The notes beneath the pieces were generated by a model, which saw nothing but the letters and a program-made list of their open reading frames with translations, searched no databases and had not been told where the DNA came from. Below, one piece after another: positions 1 through 7,500 of a stretch of DNA of 13,767 nucleotides. The translations under genes were made by a program, and so were the position numbers. Source of the stretch: an uncultured Clostridia bacterium (lineage in GTDB: Bacteria; Bacillota; Clostridia; Oscillospirales; Oscillospiraceae); contig CAMJHX010000013.1 of the NCBI GenBank assembly GCA_946405655.1, forward strand, positions 1-13,767, in the 5' to 3' direction. Every line of letters starts with the position of its first letter. The first letter of the stretch is position 1.

Positions 1-7
1 AAAACGT

Positions 8-640
8 ATGAAAGAAGCCATCGCTCGCGGTTTGCTTGCCATTGGCGCGGTGTTTCTGCGCCCGGAGCAGCCGTTTACCTGGGCAAGCGGCATCAAGAGC
101 CCGATTTATACTGACAACCGCCTGATCCTCACTGCGCCCGAGGTGCGCGACATGGTTGAGGCAGAGATCGCTGAGACTGTGCGGCGTGAGTTCCCCGGCT
201 GTGAGGCGCTGATGGGCACCGCCACGGCGGGCATTGCGCACGCGGCGATCGCGGCGCATCTGATGGGCATGCCGATGGGCTATGTCCGCTCCGGCAGCAA
301 GGATCACGGCCGGAAAAACCGCATCGAGGGCAAGCTCACGCGCGGCGAGAAGGTCGTCGTGATCGAGGACCTCATCTCCACCGCCGGCAGCGTTGTGACC
401 ACGGTCGATGCGCTGCGCAACGCCGGCGCCGAGGTGCTCGGCGTGATCAGCATCTGCACCTACGGCATGGAGCAGGGCATCCACACGCTCGAGGCGGCGA
501 ACGTGCGCGCCGTGTCGCTCACGGACATCGACACGATCACCGCCGTCGCCGTGGAGGACGGCTATATCTCCGAGGCGGACGCCAAGCGCGTGCTCGCCTT
601 CCGCGACAACCCCATTGACGAATCCTGGAGAAATGCATGA
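8..640 (+). CDS. pyrE: Orotate phosphoribosyltransferase
   Basis: PyrE joins orotate to PRPP to give orotidine 5'-monophosphate, the fifth step of de novo pyrimidine synthesis, in the cytoplasm. The 210-residue product is of normal family length. It has the N-terminal FTWASGIKSPIYTDNR stretch (about residues 23-38), the flexible catalytic loop KDHGRKNRIEG (98-108) and the PRPP-binding motif VVVIEDLISTAGS (116-128), all intact. The start is the first ATG in the window and gives the expected N-terminus. Its ribosome binding site lies outside the window, so the start cannot be confirmed that way. The stop TGA overlaps the pyrB start as ATGA, so the two are probably translationally coupled. Other pyr genes probably lie upstream, beyond the edge. 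Confidence 0.96.
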   Translation: MKEAIARGLLAIGAVFLRPEQPFTWASGIKSPIYTDNRLILTAPEVRDMVEAEIAETVRREFPGCEALMGTATAGIAHAAIAAHLMGMPMGYVRSGSKDHGRKNRIEGKLTRGEKVVVIEDLISTAGSVVTTVDALRNAGAEVLGVISICTYGMEQGIHTLEAANVRAVSLTDIDTITAVAVEDGYISEADAKRVLAFRDNPIDESWRNA

Positions 641-1566
641 GACACTTAATTGACATTCGCGATCTCTCCGAGCGGGAGATCGCCGACCTGCTGGATCTGG
701 CGGACGACATCGTGGCAAACCGCGAGGCCTACCGCGAGGTCTGCAAATATAAAAAGCTCGCGACGCTCTTTTTCGAGCCGAGCACGCGCACGCGCCTTTC
801 GTTCGAGGCGGCGATGTATGAGCTCGGCGGACAGGTGCTCGGCTTCTCCGAGGCCGCGAGCTCCTCTGCCTCGAAGGGCGAGAGCGTGGCGGACACGATC
901 CGCGTCGTGGGCTGCTATGCCGACATCATCGCCATGCGCCATCCGAAGGAGGGCGCGCCGATGGTCGGCGCGATGCACTCGACCGTGCCGATCATCAACG
1001 CGGGCGACGGCGGGCACAACCACCCGACGCAGACGCTGACCGACCTGATGACGATCCGGCGCGAAAAGGGGCGGCTCTCGGACTTTACGATCGGTCTCTG
1101 CGGCGACCTGAAATTCGGCCGCACGGTGCACTCGCTCATCGCGGCGCTCAGCCGCTATGAGAACGTGAAATTCGTGCTCATCAGCCCCGAGGAGCTGAAG
1201 GTGCCGAGCTACATCAAGAAGGACATTCTCGCCGAGCAGGGCCTGCCCTATGTGCAGACGACGGAGCTGACCGACGTGATGCCGCAGCTCGACGTGCTCT
1301 ACATGACGCGCGTGCAGCGCGAGCGCTTCTTCAACGAGGAGGACTATCTCCGCCTGAAGGACAGCTACATCCTCACACCCGAAAAGCTGCGCGGCGCGAA
1401 GGCGGATCTCACGATCCTGCACCCCCTGCCCCGCGTCAACGAGATCGACACCGCCATCGACGCAGACCCGCGCGCCTGCTATTTCCGTCAGGCGCTCAAC
1501 GGCAAGTTCGTCCGCATGGCGCTGATCATGACCCTGCTGGGTCTCACCAAGGAGGGTCAGGCATGA
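637..1566 (+). CDS. pyrB: Aspartate carbamoyltransferase, catalytic chain
   Basis: PyrB condenses carbamoyl phosphate with aspartate to form N-carbamoyl-L-aspartate, the committed step of pyrimidine synthesis. The 309-residue product carries the carbamoyl-phosphate motif STRTR (49-53), the SASKGES loop with the lysine contributed to the neighbouring active site (K80), HPTQTLTD (129-136), the aspartate-site TRVQRERF (224-231) and HPLPR (262-266). No key residue is missing. The start ATG overlaps the pyrE stop (ATGA) and is preceded by TGGAGAA within the end of pyrE. The stop in turn overlaps the pyrI start. The adjacent regulatory-chain gene implies an allosteric PyrBI holoenzyme like that of Escherichia coli, unlike the regulatory-subunit-free Bacillus subtilis enzyme. 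Confidence 0.97.
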   Translation: MRHLIDIRDLSEREIADLLDLADDIVANREAYREVCKYKKLATLFFEPSTRTRLSFEAAMYELGGQVLGFSEAASSSASKGESVADTIRVVGCYADIIAMRHPKEGAPMVGAMHSTVPIINAGDGGHNHPTQTLTDLMTIRREKGRLSDFTIGLCGDLKFGRTVHSLIAALSRYENVKFVLISPEELKVPSYIKKDILAEQGLPYVQTTELTDVMPQLDVLYMTRVQRERFFNEEDYLRLKDSYILTPEKLRGAKADLTILHPLPRVNEIDTAIDADPRACYFRQALNGKFVRMALIMTLLGLTKEGQA

Positions 1567-1982
1567 ACATTGATTCCATCCAGAACGGCATTGTCATCGA
1601 CCACATCCGCTCCGGCGGCGCGATGCAGCTCTATCAGCTGCTCGGGCTCGACTCGCTCGACTGCCCCGTGGCGATCATCAAGAACGCGCCGAGCGACAAG
1701 ATGGGCCGCAAGGACATCATCAAGATCGATTCCGCCCAGCCGCTGAATCTGGACGTGCTCGGCTTCGTGGACCCGGATGCGACGATCAACGTGATCCGCG
1801 ACTGCGCGCTCGTGGAGAAGAAGCACGCGGGCCTGCCCGAGCGCATCCGCGACGTGCTCCGCTGCCGCAACCCCAGATGCATCACGAGCGTGGAGCCGGA
1901 TCTCCCGCAGGTCTTCCAGCTCGCCAACCGTGAGACGAAGACGTATCGGTGCATTTACTGCGAAGCGAAGGCTGAAAAGTGA
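1563..1982 (+). CDS. pyrI: Aspartate carbamoyltransferase, regulatory chain
   Basis: PyrI is the regulatory subunit that binds nucleotide effectors (CTP/ATP in well-studied members) and docks onto the PyrB trimer through a structural zinc site. The 139-residue product has an N-terminal allosteric domain and a C-terminal zinc domain. Its four cysteines, C101 and C106 (CRNPRC) and C130 and C133 (CIYC), have the spacing known from E. coli PyrI. The start is the ATG overlapping the pyrB TGA, with AAGGAGGG just upstream inside pyrB. It is the last gene of the pyr unit. A palindromic repeat begins 2 nt after its stop, followed by a terminator hairpin. Confidence 0.96.
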   Translation: MNIDSIQNGIVIDHIRSGGAMQLYQLLGLDSLDCPVAIIKNAPSDKMGRKDIIKIDSAQPLNLDVLGFVDPDATINVIRDCALVEKKHAGLPERIRDVLRCRNPRCITSVEPDLPQVFQLANRETKTYRCIYCEAKAEK

Positions 1983-1984
1983 AC

Positions 1985-2133
1985 GTAGGGGAGGGGCTTG
2001 CCCCTCCCGGCATTCCAACGGGCAGACAACCAAAACTTAAGGCGAATCCGCAGAGTCTTCATTCTGCGAATTCGCCTTTCATTTTTCCTCATTTGGCGCT
2101 CTTCTGCGCGGGAGGGGCAAGCCCCTCCCCTAC
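1985..2133. repeat. 149-bp palindrome-bounded intergenic element
   Basis: A 25-bp sequence at 1985-2009, starting GTAGGGGAGGGG, recurs as its exact reverse complement at 2109-2133. Each copy is itself a palindrome (GGGAGGGG, short centre, CCCCTCCC), so each can fold alone or the two can pair across the 99-nt interior. The interior holds a terminator hairpin at 2039-2085. The element fills the gap between the convergent pyrI and spoIIID genes and overlaps the spoIIID stop codon. Structurally it resembles a small non-autonomous intergenic repeat. Mobility is inferred; no target duplication is evident. Confidence 0.75.
2039..2085 (+). terminator. Rho-independent terminator after pyrEBI
   Basis: The stem AAGGCGAATCCGCAGA (2039-2054) pairs with TCTGCGAATTCGCCTT (2063-2078) across an 8-nt loop with a single mismatch. 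TTTCATTTTT follows on the plus strand, which suits termination of the pyr transcript. On the minus strand the hairpin is followed by TTAAGTTTT, so it may also end spoIIID transcription, less strongly. Confidence 0.85.
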
Positions 2134-2396
2134 CGCTTCTTTTGGGCTGCATCCAGTTGATATTTCCGCTTGGTGGCCATGCCGCCGCGGATGTGGCGCT
2201 CGGCCTTGTTGCGGTCGAGCAGGGCGCGGACCGCCGCGTGGAGCGCGGGCGCGCGCCGGCGCAGCCGCTCGGTGAGATCCTTATGCACCGTGCTTTTCGA
2301 TACGCCGAACTTCGCCGCCGCGGCGCGCACCGTGGCGTCGTGCTCCAGCATATAGACCGCAAGCTCATAAGCCCGGTCGTCCAGATTCCGTTCCAT
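2130..2396 (-). CDS. spoIIID: Stage III sporulation transcriptional regulator SpoIIID
   Basis: SpoIIID is a small DNA-binding protein of the mother cell that activates and represses sigma-E-dependent genes and prepares for sigma-K. The 88-residue product is near the usual length. It has the helix-turn-helix at about residues 22-45 (VRAAAAKFGVSKSTVHKDL) and the basic C-terminal tail (IRGGMATKRKYQ, then QKKR) typical of the family. The start ATG is preceded by GGGAGGGTGG, a strong ribosome binding site, and by a sigma-E-type promoter. The last codons run into a palindromic repeat that supplies the TAG stop. Its presence implies that the organism forms endospores. Confidence 0.95.
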   Translation of the reverse strand: MERNLDDRAYELAVYMLEHDATVRAAAAKFGVSKSTVHKDLTERLRRRAPALHAAVRALLDRNKAERHIRGGMATKRKYQLDAAQKKR

Positions 2397-2418
2397 CCGT
2401 CCACCCTCCCGTCAGCAC

Positions 2419-2447
2419 AATGTATGCTCACATCAGAAAGGCTATGC
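2419..2447 (-). promoter_or_regulatory. Sigma-E-type promoter of spoIIID
   Basis: Read on the minus strand, GCATAGC (2441-2447) is followed after 14 nt by CATACATT (2419-2426). The second element matches the known sigma-E -10 consensus CATACANT exactly, and the first fits the -35 form KCATATT in its core. Transcription would start near 2412, giving a short leader that begins at the ribosome binding site. This agrees with sigma-E control of spoIIID in Bacillus. Confidence 0.8.
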
Positions 2448-2463
2448 GCAAATGTGCTTTTGG

Positions 2464-2492
2464 TTGCTATTTTGCGCCTGAGACGGTATATT
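2464..2492 (+). promoter_or_regulatory. Probable sigma-A promoter of the unknown two-gene unit
   Basis: TTGCTA (2464-2469) and TATATT (2487-2492) are separated by 17 nt, upstream of the gene starting at 2543. The -10 matches at five of six positions and the -35 at four of six. It lies back to back with the spoIIID promoter in the 146-nt divergent gap. The rest of the gap shows only the ribosome binding site AGAGAGGTG near 2527-2535. Confidence 0.5.
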
Positions 2493-2542
2493 GGAAAGGA
2501 AATAAAATGACATAATCCGATCATAAAGAGAGGTGCTCTGAT

Positions 2543-2863
2543 ATGCAGAATCATGTGAACGAGAAGGACTGGAAGCTGTTTCGCCGCAAGCTGCCGGGCT
2601 GGCAGGAGGCGTATATGGAAAAGCTGGTCGATGCCTATGCAGCGCTGCTGAACACAAATCAGCCCGCCTCAGATCGCTTTTGGGAGCTGGAGAGGCGAAT
2701 CCGTCAGGACAAAAAATGCCCCGGCGTTGTGGTGTATAATATTCGCAGATCTTCTATGGTCTTAAATTTGGCAGCGCTGCTTGAGGATCAAGTCATTACA
2801 CTCGAGGATCTGCGTGACTTCAGCCCGGAGCTGCAGGAAACGCTGAGCCGAATGAGACTATAA
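2543..2863 (+). CDS. Conserved hypothetical protein, 106 residues
   Basis: The product resembles a small family of soluble proteins seen in many Clostridia (KDWKLFRRKLPGWQEAYMEKL near the start, FWELERRIRQDKK in the middle). I know of no established function. It is charged, probably all-helical, with no signal peptide, membrane segment or cysteine cluster; the second half (residues 68-103) looks like a helical pair ending in an acidic stretch. The start ATG has AGAGAGGTG about 9 nt upstream. The downstream gene on the same strand begins 25 nt after its stop, so the two are probably co-transcribed. Its codons use more A/T-ending forms than the pyr or dnaE genes. That it is a real gene is fairly sure; its role is unknown. 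Confidence 0.8.
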   Translation: MQNHVNEKDWKLFRRKLPGWQEAYMEKLVDAYAALLNTNQPASDRFWELERRIRQDKKCPGVVVYNIRRSSMVLNLAALLEDQVITLEDLRDFSPELQETLSRMRL

Positions 2864-2888
2864 CATGTGAAAGGCAGAGTGAGGGGCT

Positions 2889-4469
2889 GTGAAAACCTAT
2901 CAATGTAAGATCATGGTAAAGGACAGCAAGCCTCCGGTTTGGTGGCGCTTGCGTGTACCGGGAGGCATCAGCTTTTCGGCGCTGAGCCTGATACTCGACG
3001 CCATCACAGGCGATAAGCATTCGGCCTTTCTGTTTGAGGTATTCCGCACAGCGAGGATCTGGGAAATTTCCGACCCGGCAGAAGCAATCTGCGCAGACCA
3101 ATATTGCAGCGGATACAGCGCGGCTCATACCGCATTGGAGGTCATTTTTCAATTTGGAAAGCCCATTTATTATCGAGGCTCCAGACGCGTTTATCGAATT
3201 GAGATTGAGTCCACTTCCAATGAAGGCATTCTTTCCTTCCCCGATCTGATAAAGTGCTCATCAAGCATGGATGGCGCCGCCGAGCTCCGAAAGCAGCTTG
3301 GCGCGCGATTCCACTTTACAAATACCGCGTCCGAGCCGTTCTCTCGGAGCACGCTTCTGAGAAAGGCGCAAAAGGGCGTCATTGCGCTTGGCAATGTACC
3401 GAAAGAATTGGTCGAGGGAGAATCCTTCTTCCCGTCTGCAGATGCGTATTTCAAAAAGATTGCGGAGCTTCTGCAGCAACAGACAGAACAGGCCGGCAGA
3501 AAGCTCCCGCTCAACGACCTTCTGCACTCCTGTCTGCTGGAGGATCTGAGGGATCTTGCCGAAGAATATCATCTTTCGAAAAAGGTAATGCGGACAAAGG
3601 ACGCGCTGTGCGCCGCGCTGACGGAAACGCTCCTGAAGCCGGAGACGATTCGGGATGTGTTCCGTTTTATGCAGGATGAGGATCTTCGCGCATATGAAGC
3701 GGCGCTTCAGGCCAAAGGCGTTTATATGCCGCCGAAGGATCAGTTGGATTGCTTTGACGCAGCCAGCTATTTCGGCTATGCATTTTGGGATGACGACGGA
3801 GGGATCGTGCTGCCGGCTGAGCTCTGCTCCCTCTATCCGGTTGTCTGCGACGCAGAGTTCTTTCTGGAGCGGCGCAAGGCGATCTGGGTTTTGCAGTGCC
3901 TGAACATGATCGTGCCGCCGTATTACGGGATTATGCCGCTCGAAAAGTTCTGCCGCCTGTGCAGACGGACATCTGACCCTGTGATTTTGCCGGAGGAGGT
4001 TCCGGCGCTGCTGGAGATGGCGCTGGACGACGAATCTGATTGTGTGCTGAACGGAGATGAACTCGTCGCCCGGCAGGCATTCGAGGATCCGGAAACCTAC
4101 GCATATATCAAGAATGTGCAGGGAGCCAAGCCTTACTCCATCATGCGGGAAAAGGAAATCGAGGAGATTGTGAAATACGGATTTCCTTTCCGGGAGCCAA
4201 GCTACGCCAGATTTGTACGCTTTCTGCGCTCGGAGCTCCAACTGGACGAGAATACGGCCAACACGATCACAATGATGATACACAAGAAGATTGCCTTCGG
4301 CGCTAATACCGACGCTTTTTCAGAAGCGCTTGAGTACTACAAGATTCGACCTACCATGCAGCAGGCGAAAGATGCCCTGATGCTGTATCAAAAGCTGCAC
4401 AACAACACGCGGACCTTCTATAACCGCGGAAACACACCAATCCAGATGCATTCCGTCGCAAAAGGATAG
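2889..4469 (+). CDS. Unknown 526-residue protein with degenerate pRiA4b ORF-3-like N-terminus
   Basis: The first ~110 residues resemble the plasmid pRiA4b ORF-3 domain: YQCKIMVKDSKPPVWWRLRVP (residues 4-24) matches its opening, and FQFGKPIYYRG (87-97) sits where the family usually has an acidic DFGD-W motif, here lost. A SAP-like helical stretch follows at about 209-275 (LLEDLRDLAEEYHLSKKV, then a DEDLRAYEAAL helix). The region 295-360 (FGYAFWDDDGG to YYGIMPLEKFCRL) looks like a small winged-helix-type fold. The tail (415-485) is helical. No catalytic motif, signal peptide or membrane span is visible. The start is GTG with GAGGGG very close upstream; an internal ATG at 2913 is the alternative but would cut the pRiA4b match. 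It is probably soluble, and its function is unknown. It follows the 106-residue gene by 25 nt. Confidence 0.75.
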   Translation: MKTYQCKIMVKDSKPPVWWRLRVPGGISFSALSLILDAITGDKHSAFLFEVFRTARIWEISDPAEAICADQYCSGYSAAHTALEVIFQFGKPIYYRGSRRVYRIEIESTSNEGILSFPDLIKCSSSMDGAAELRKQLGARFHFTNTASEPFSRSTLLRKAQKGVIALGNVPKELVEGESFFPSADAYFKKIAELLQQQTEQAGRKLPLNDLLHSCLLEDLRDLAEEYHLSKKVMRTKDALCAALTETLLKPETIRDVFRFMQDEDLRAYEAALQAKGVYMPPKDQLDCFDAASYFGYAFWDDDGGIVLPAELCSLYPVVCDAEFFLERRKAIWVLQCLNMIVPPYYGIMPLEKFCRLCRRTSDPVILPEEVPALLEMALDDESDCVLNGDELVARQAFEDPETYAYIKNVQGAKPYSIMREKEIEEIVKYGFPFREPSYARFVRFLRSELQLDENTANTITMMIHKKIAFGANTDAFSEALEYYKIRPTMQQAKDALMLYQKLHNNTRTFYNRGNTPIQMHSVAKG

Positions 4470-4509
4470 TTCTTAAAAATATGATACATTCGTCCGTATC
4501 ATTCCCATG

Positions 4510-4554
4510 AAAAAACAGGCGTTGTCTCAAAAAATGAGACAGCGCCTGCTTTCT
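4510..4554 (-). terminator. Terminator of the hprK-to-dnaE cluster, probably bidirectional
   Basis: A 13-bp stem (4516-4528 with 4536-4548, one G-T pair) surrounds the 7-nt loop AAAAAAT. On the minus strand it is followed by six T residues (4510-4515), a classic end for dnaE 6 nt after its stop region. On the plus strand it is followed by CTTTCTTTATTT, so it may also end the convergent 526-residue gene. Nothing else is seen in the 85-nt gap apart from a weak 7-bp inverted repeat at 4481-4502. Confidence 0.88.
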
Positions 4555-7500
4555 TTATTTCACCACGACGTTTTCTTCTCCCGCGAGCTCTCGGAGCTCG
4601 TCGACGAGCGCCTCGTGGATGAGGCAGGGGGCGGCGGCTCGTTTTTTGGTGTCCTCAAAATAGAGGATGAGCTGCTGCTCCGTGCCGGGGAACATCTCGA
4701 GGATCAGCCCGATGCGCTTGACACGCTTGTCGTCCTTGCTCGGCAGGCGCACCCAGATGCGCTCCGCCTTCGGGACGGTCCTGCGCGGCGGCGCGGGCTC
4801 GGGCGGCTTGGGCTTTAAGCCCTCCGCCGTCATGGGTCGGAAGGTATCCGCCATGAGCTGCGGCTCCTTTTCATCGCGCACGGAGATCTTGCCCTCGACG
4901 AAGACGGGCGTGTTCTCCTTGATGAGCTCCTTATGCTCCTCCAGCGCGCGCTGGAAAACGAGCAGCTCCATGCTGCCGGTATCGTCCTCAAGCTGGACAT
5001 AGCTCATGAGCGTTTTATTCTTCGTCGGGCGTGTGCGCACGGACATGACGATGCCCGCGAGCATGATGCGCTGCCCGTCGGCAAAGCGCTTCGGCCCCTC
5101 CGGATCGGAGAAATTGCTCAGCACCGCGCCGATGGAGACCGCCTTCGACTGCTGCACAATCTCGCGATATTCATCCATCGGGTGGCCGGAGAGATAGAGC
5201 CCCGTGAACTCGCGCTCCATCGACAGCCGCTCCCAGCGCGTGAAGTCCTCCACGTCCGGGATCTTGATGCTGCCGCCGGGGTTCGGCGTCTCCTCCTCGG
5301 CCATGCCGAAGAGATCGAGCTGCCCGGCGATGTTGCTGCGCCCGTCGGTCTGCACGCCGTCGAGCACCGTGCCCGCCACCTGCAGCAGCGCCTTGCGCTT
5401 ATAGCCGAGGGAGTCGAACGCGCCGCAGCGGATGAGCCCGTCGAGCTCGCGGCGGTTGAGATCGTGCTGCGCCATGCGGCGGCAGAACTCATCGAAGGAT
5501 TTGAAGGGGCCGTTCTCCCTGCGCTCCCGCGTGAGCTTTCGCACAAAGCCGCGACCGACGCCCTTGATGGCGACGAGGCCATAGCGCAGGTTCTCCCCCG
5601 CCACGGCGAAGTCCGCGTCGGATTCGTTCACGTCCGGCGGGAGAAGCTGAATGCCCATCTCGCGGCAGGCGGCGATATACTCCGCGACCTTGGTGCTGTT
5701 ATCCAATACGCTGGTCAGGAGCGCCGCCATATATTCGCGCGGCCAGTGGCGCTTCATATACGCGGTGCGGTAGGACACGATCGCGTAGGACACGGCGTGC
5801 GCCTTGTTGAAGGCATAGCTCGCGAAATCGAGGATCTCGTCATAGATGCTGTTCGCCACATCCTCCGGCACGCCGTTTTTCACGCAGCCGGCGATGCCGC
5901 GGCTCTCGTCCCCGTGGACGAACGCGGCGCGCTCCTTGACGATCTCCTTCTCCTTCTTTTTCGACATGGCGCGGCGGATCATGTCCGCCTGCCCGAGCGA
6001 GAAGCCCGCGAGCCGCCGGAAGATCTCGATGACCTGCTCCTGATAGACGATGCAGCCGTAGGTGACGGCGAGGATCGGCTCGAGCAGAGGGTGCTTGTAG
6101 GTGATCTTCTCCGGGTTCGCCGAGCACTCGAGAAAGCGCGGGATGCTGTCCATCGGGCCGGGGCGATAGAGCGCGATGACGGCGGTGATATCCTCAATGC
6201 TCTTGGGCTTGAGCCCGGCGCAGACGGCGGTGATGCCCGTGCTCTCAAGCTGGAAGACGCCCTCGGTCTTGCCGGCGGAGAGCATGGCGAAGGTCGCGGC
6301 GTCGTCCACCGGCGCGTGCTCGATGGAAAAGCCGGGGCTGTGCCGCCGCACGAGCCGCTCCGCCTCGGCGAGCACCGTGAGGTTTCTCAGGCCGAGGAAG
6401 TCCATCTTTAAGAGGCCCAGATGCTCCAGCGTCGTCATCGGATACTGGCAGACGACGCTGTCCTCATTCTGCGCGAGCGGAACGTATTCATACACGGGCT
6501 TTTCTGTGATGACGACGCCCGCCGCGTGCGTGGAGGCGTGGCGCGGCATGCCCTCGATGGCGCGGGCGGTGTCGAGGAGCGTCTTGACGCGCTCATCGCT
6601 CTCATACATCTCGCGCAGGGGCTTGGAGAGGCGCAGCGCCTCGTTCAGCGTCATGTTCAGCGTGCTGGGGACGAGCTTTGCCACGGCGTCGGTTTCAGCA
6701 TAGCTCATGCTCAGGGCGCGTCCGACGTCGCGGATGGCGGCGCGCGCCGCCATCGTGCCGAAGGTGACGATCTGCGCGACGTGGTCGTGGCCGTATTTTC
6801 GGTTTACATAATCTATAACCTCTCCGCGCCGGTTCACGCAGAAGTCCACGTCGATATCCGGCATGCTCACGCGCTCGGGATTGAGGAAGCGCTCGAAATA
6901 GAGGCTGTATTTCATCGGGTCGACGTCCGTGATCTCGAGGCAGTAGCTCACCACGCTGCCCGCGGCGCTGCCGCGCCCGGGGCCGACGGGGATGCCGTTT
7001 CGCTTGGCGTAGCCGATGAAGTCGGAGACGATGAGGAAATAGTCCACGAAGCCCATGCGCCGGATCATGTTGAGCTCATAGTCCAGCTGGCGGCGCACCT
7101 CGGGACGGTCATCGCCGTAGCGCTTATGAAAGCCCGCGTTGCAGAGCTTGGTGAGATAGGCGTCGGAGCTCGTCTCCCCCTCCGGGAGGAGGAAGCGCGG
7201 CAGGTGATAGTGGCCGAATTCAAAATCGAAATTGCAGCGGTCGGCGATGCGCTGGGTGTTCTCGATCGCGTCGGTGTATTCCGCGAAGAGCGCGCGCATC
7301 TCCTCCTCGCTCTTGAGGTAATATTCCTCGCCCTCAAAGCGCATGCGCATCGGCTCATCGACCGTGCGCCCGGTCTGGATGCAGAGGAGGACGTCGTGGA
7401 TCTTCGCGTCCTTGCGCTCGAGATAGTGCGCGTCGTTCGTGGCGACGAGGGGGATGCCCAGCTCCTGCGACATCTGGAAGAGCGCCGTGCGCACGCGCAG

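Noticed and set aside
1955..2554. 199-codon minus frame and 170-codon plus frame around spoIIID
   Set aside because: They run through the terminator, the palindromic repeats and the divergent promoters, and overlap the well-supported spoIIID in another frame.
4481..4502. Inverted repeat ATGATAC/GTATCAT as a terminator for the 526-residue gene
   Set aside because: Only 7 A/T-rich base pairs and no T run; the hairpin at 4516-4548 is a far better terminator.
4507..4818. 103-codon plus frame starting inside the dnaE terminator
   Set aside because: Its start is in the terminator hairpin and the rest is antisense to dnaE; no ribosome binding site.
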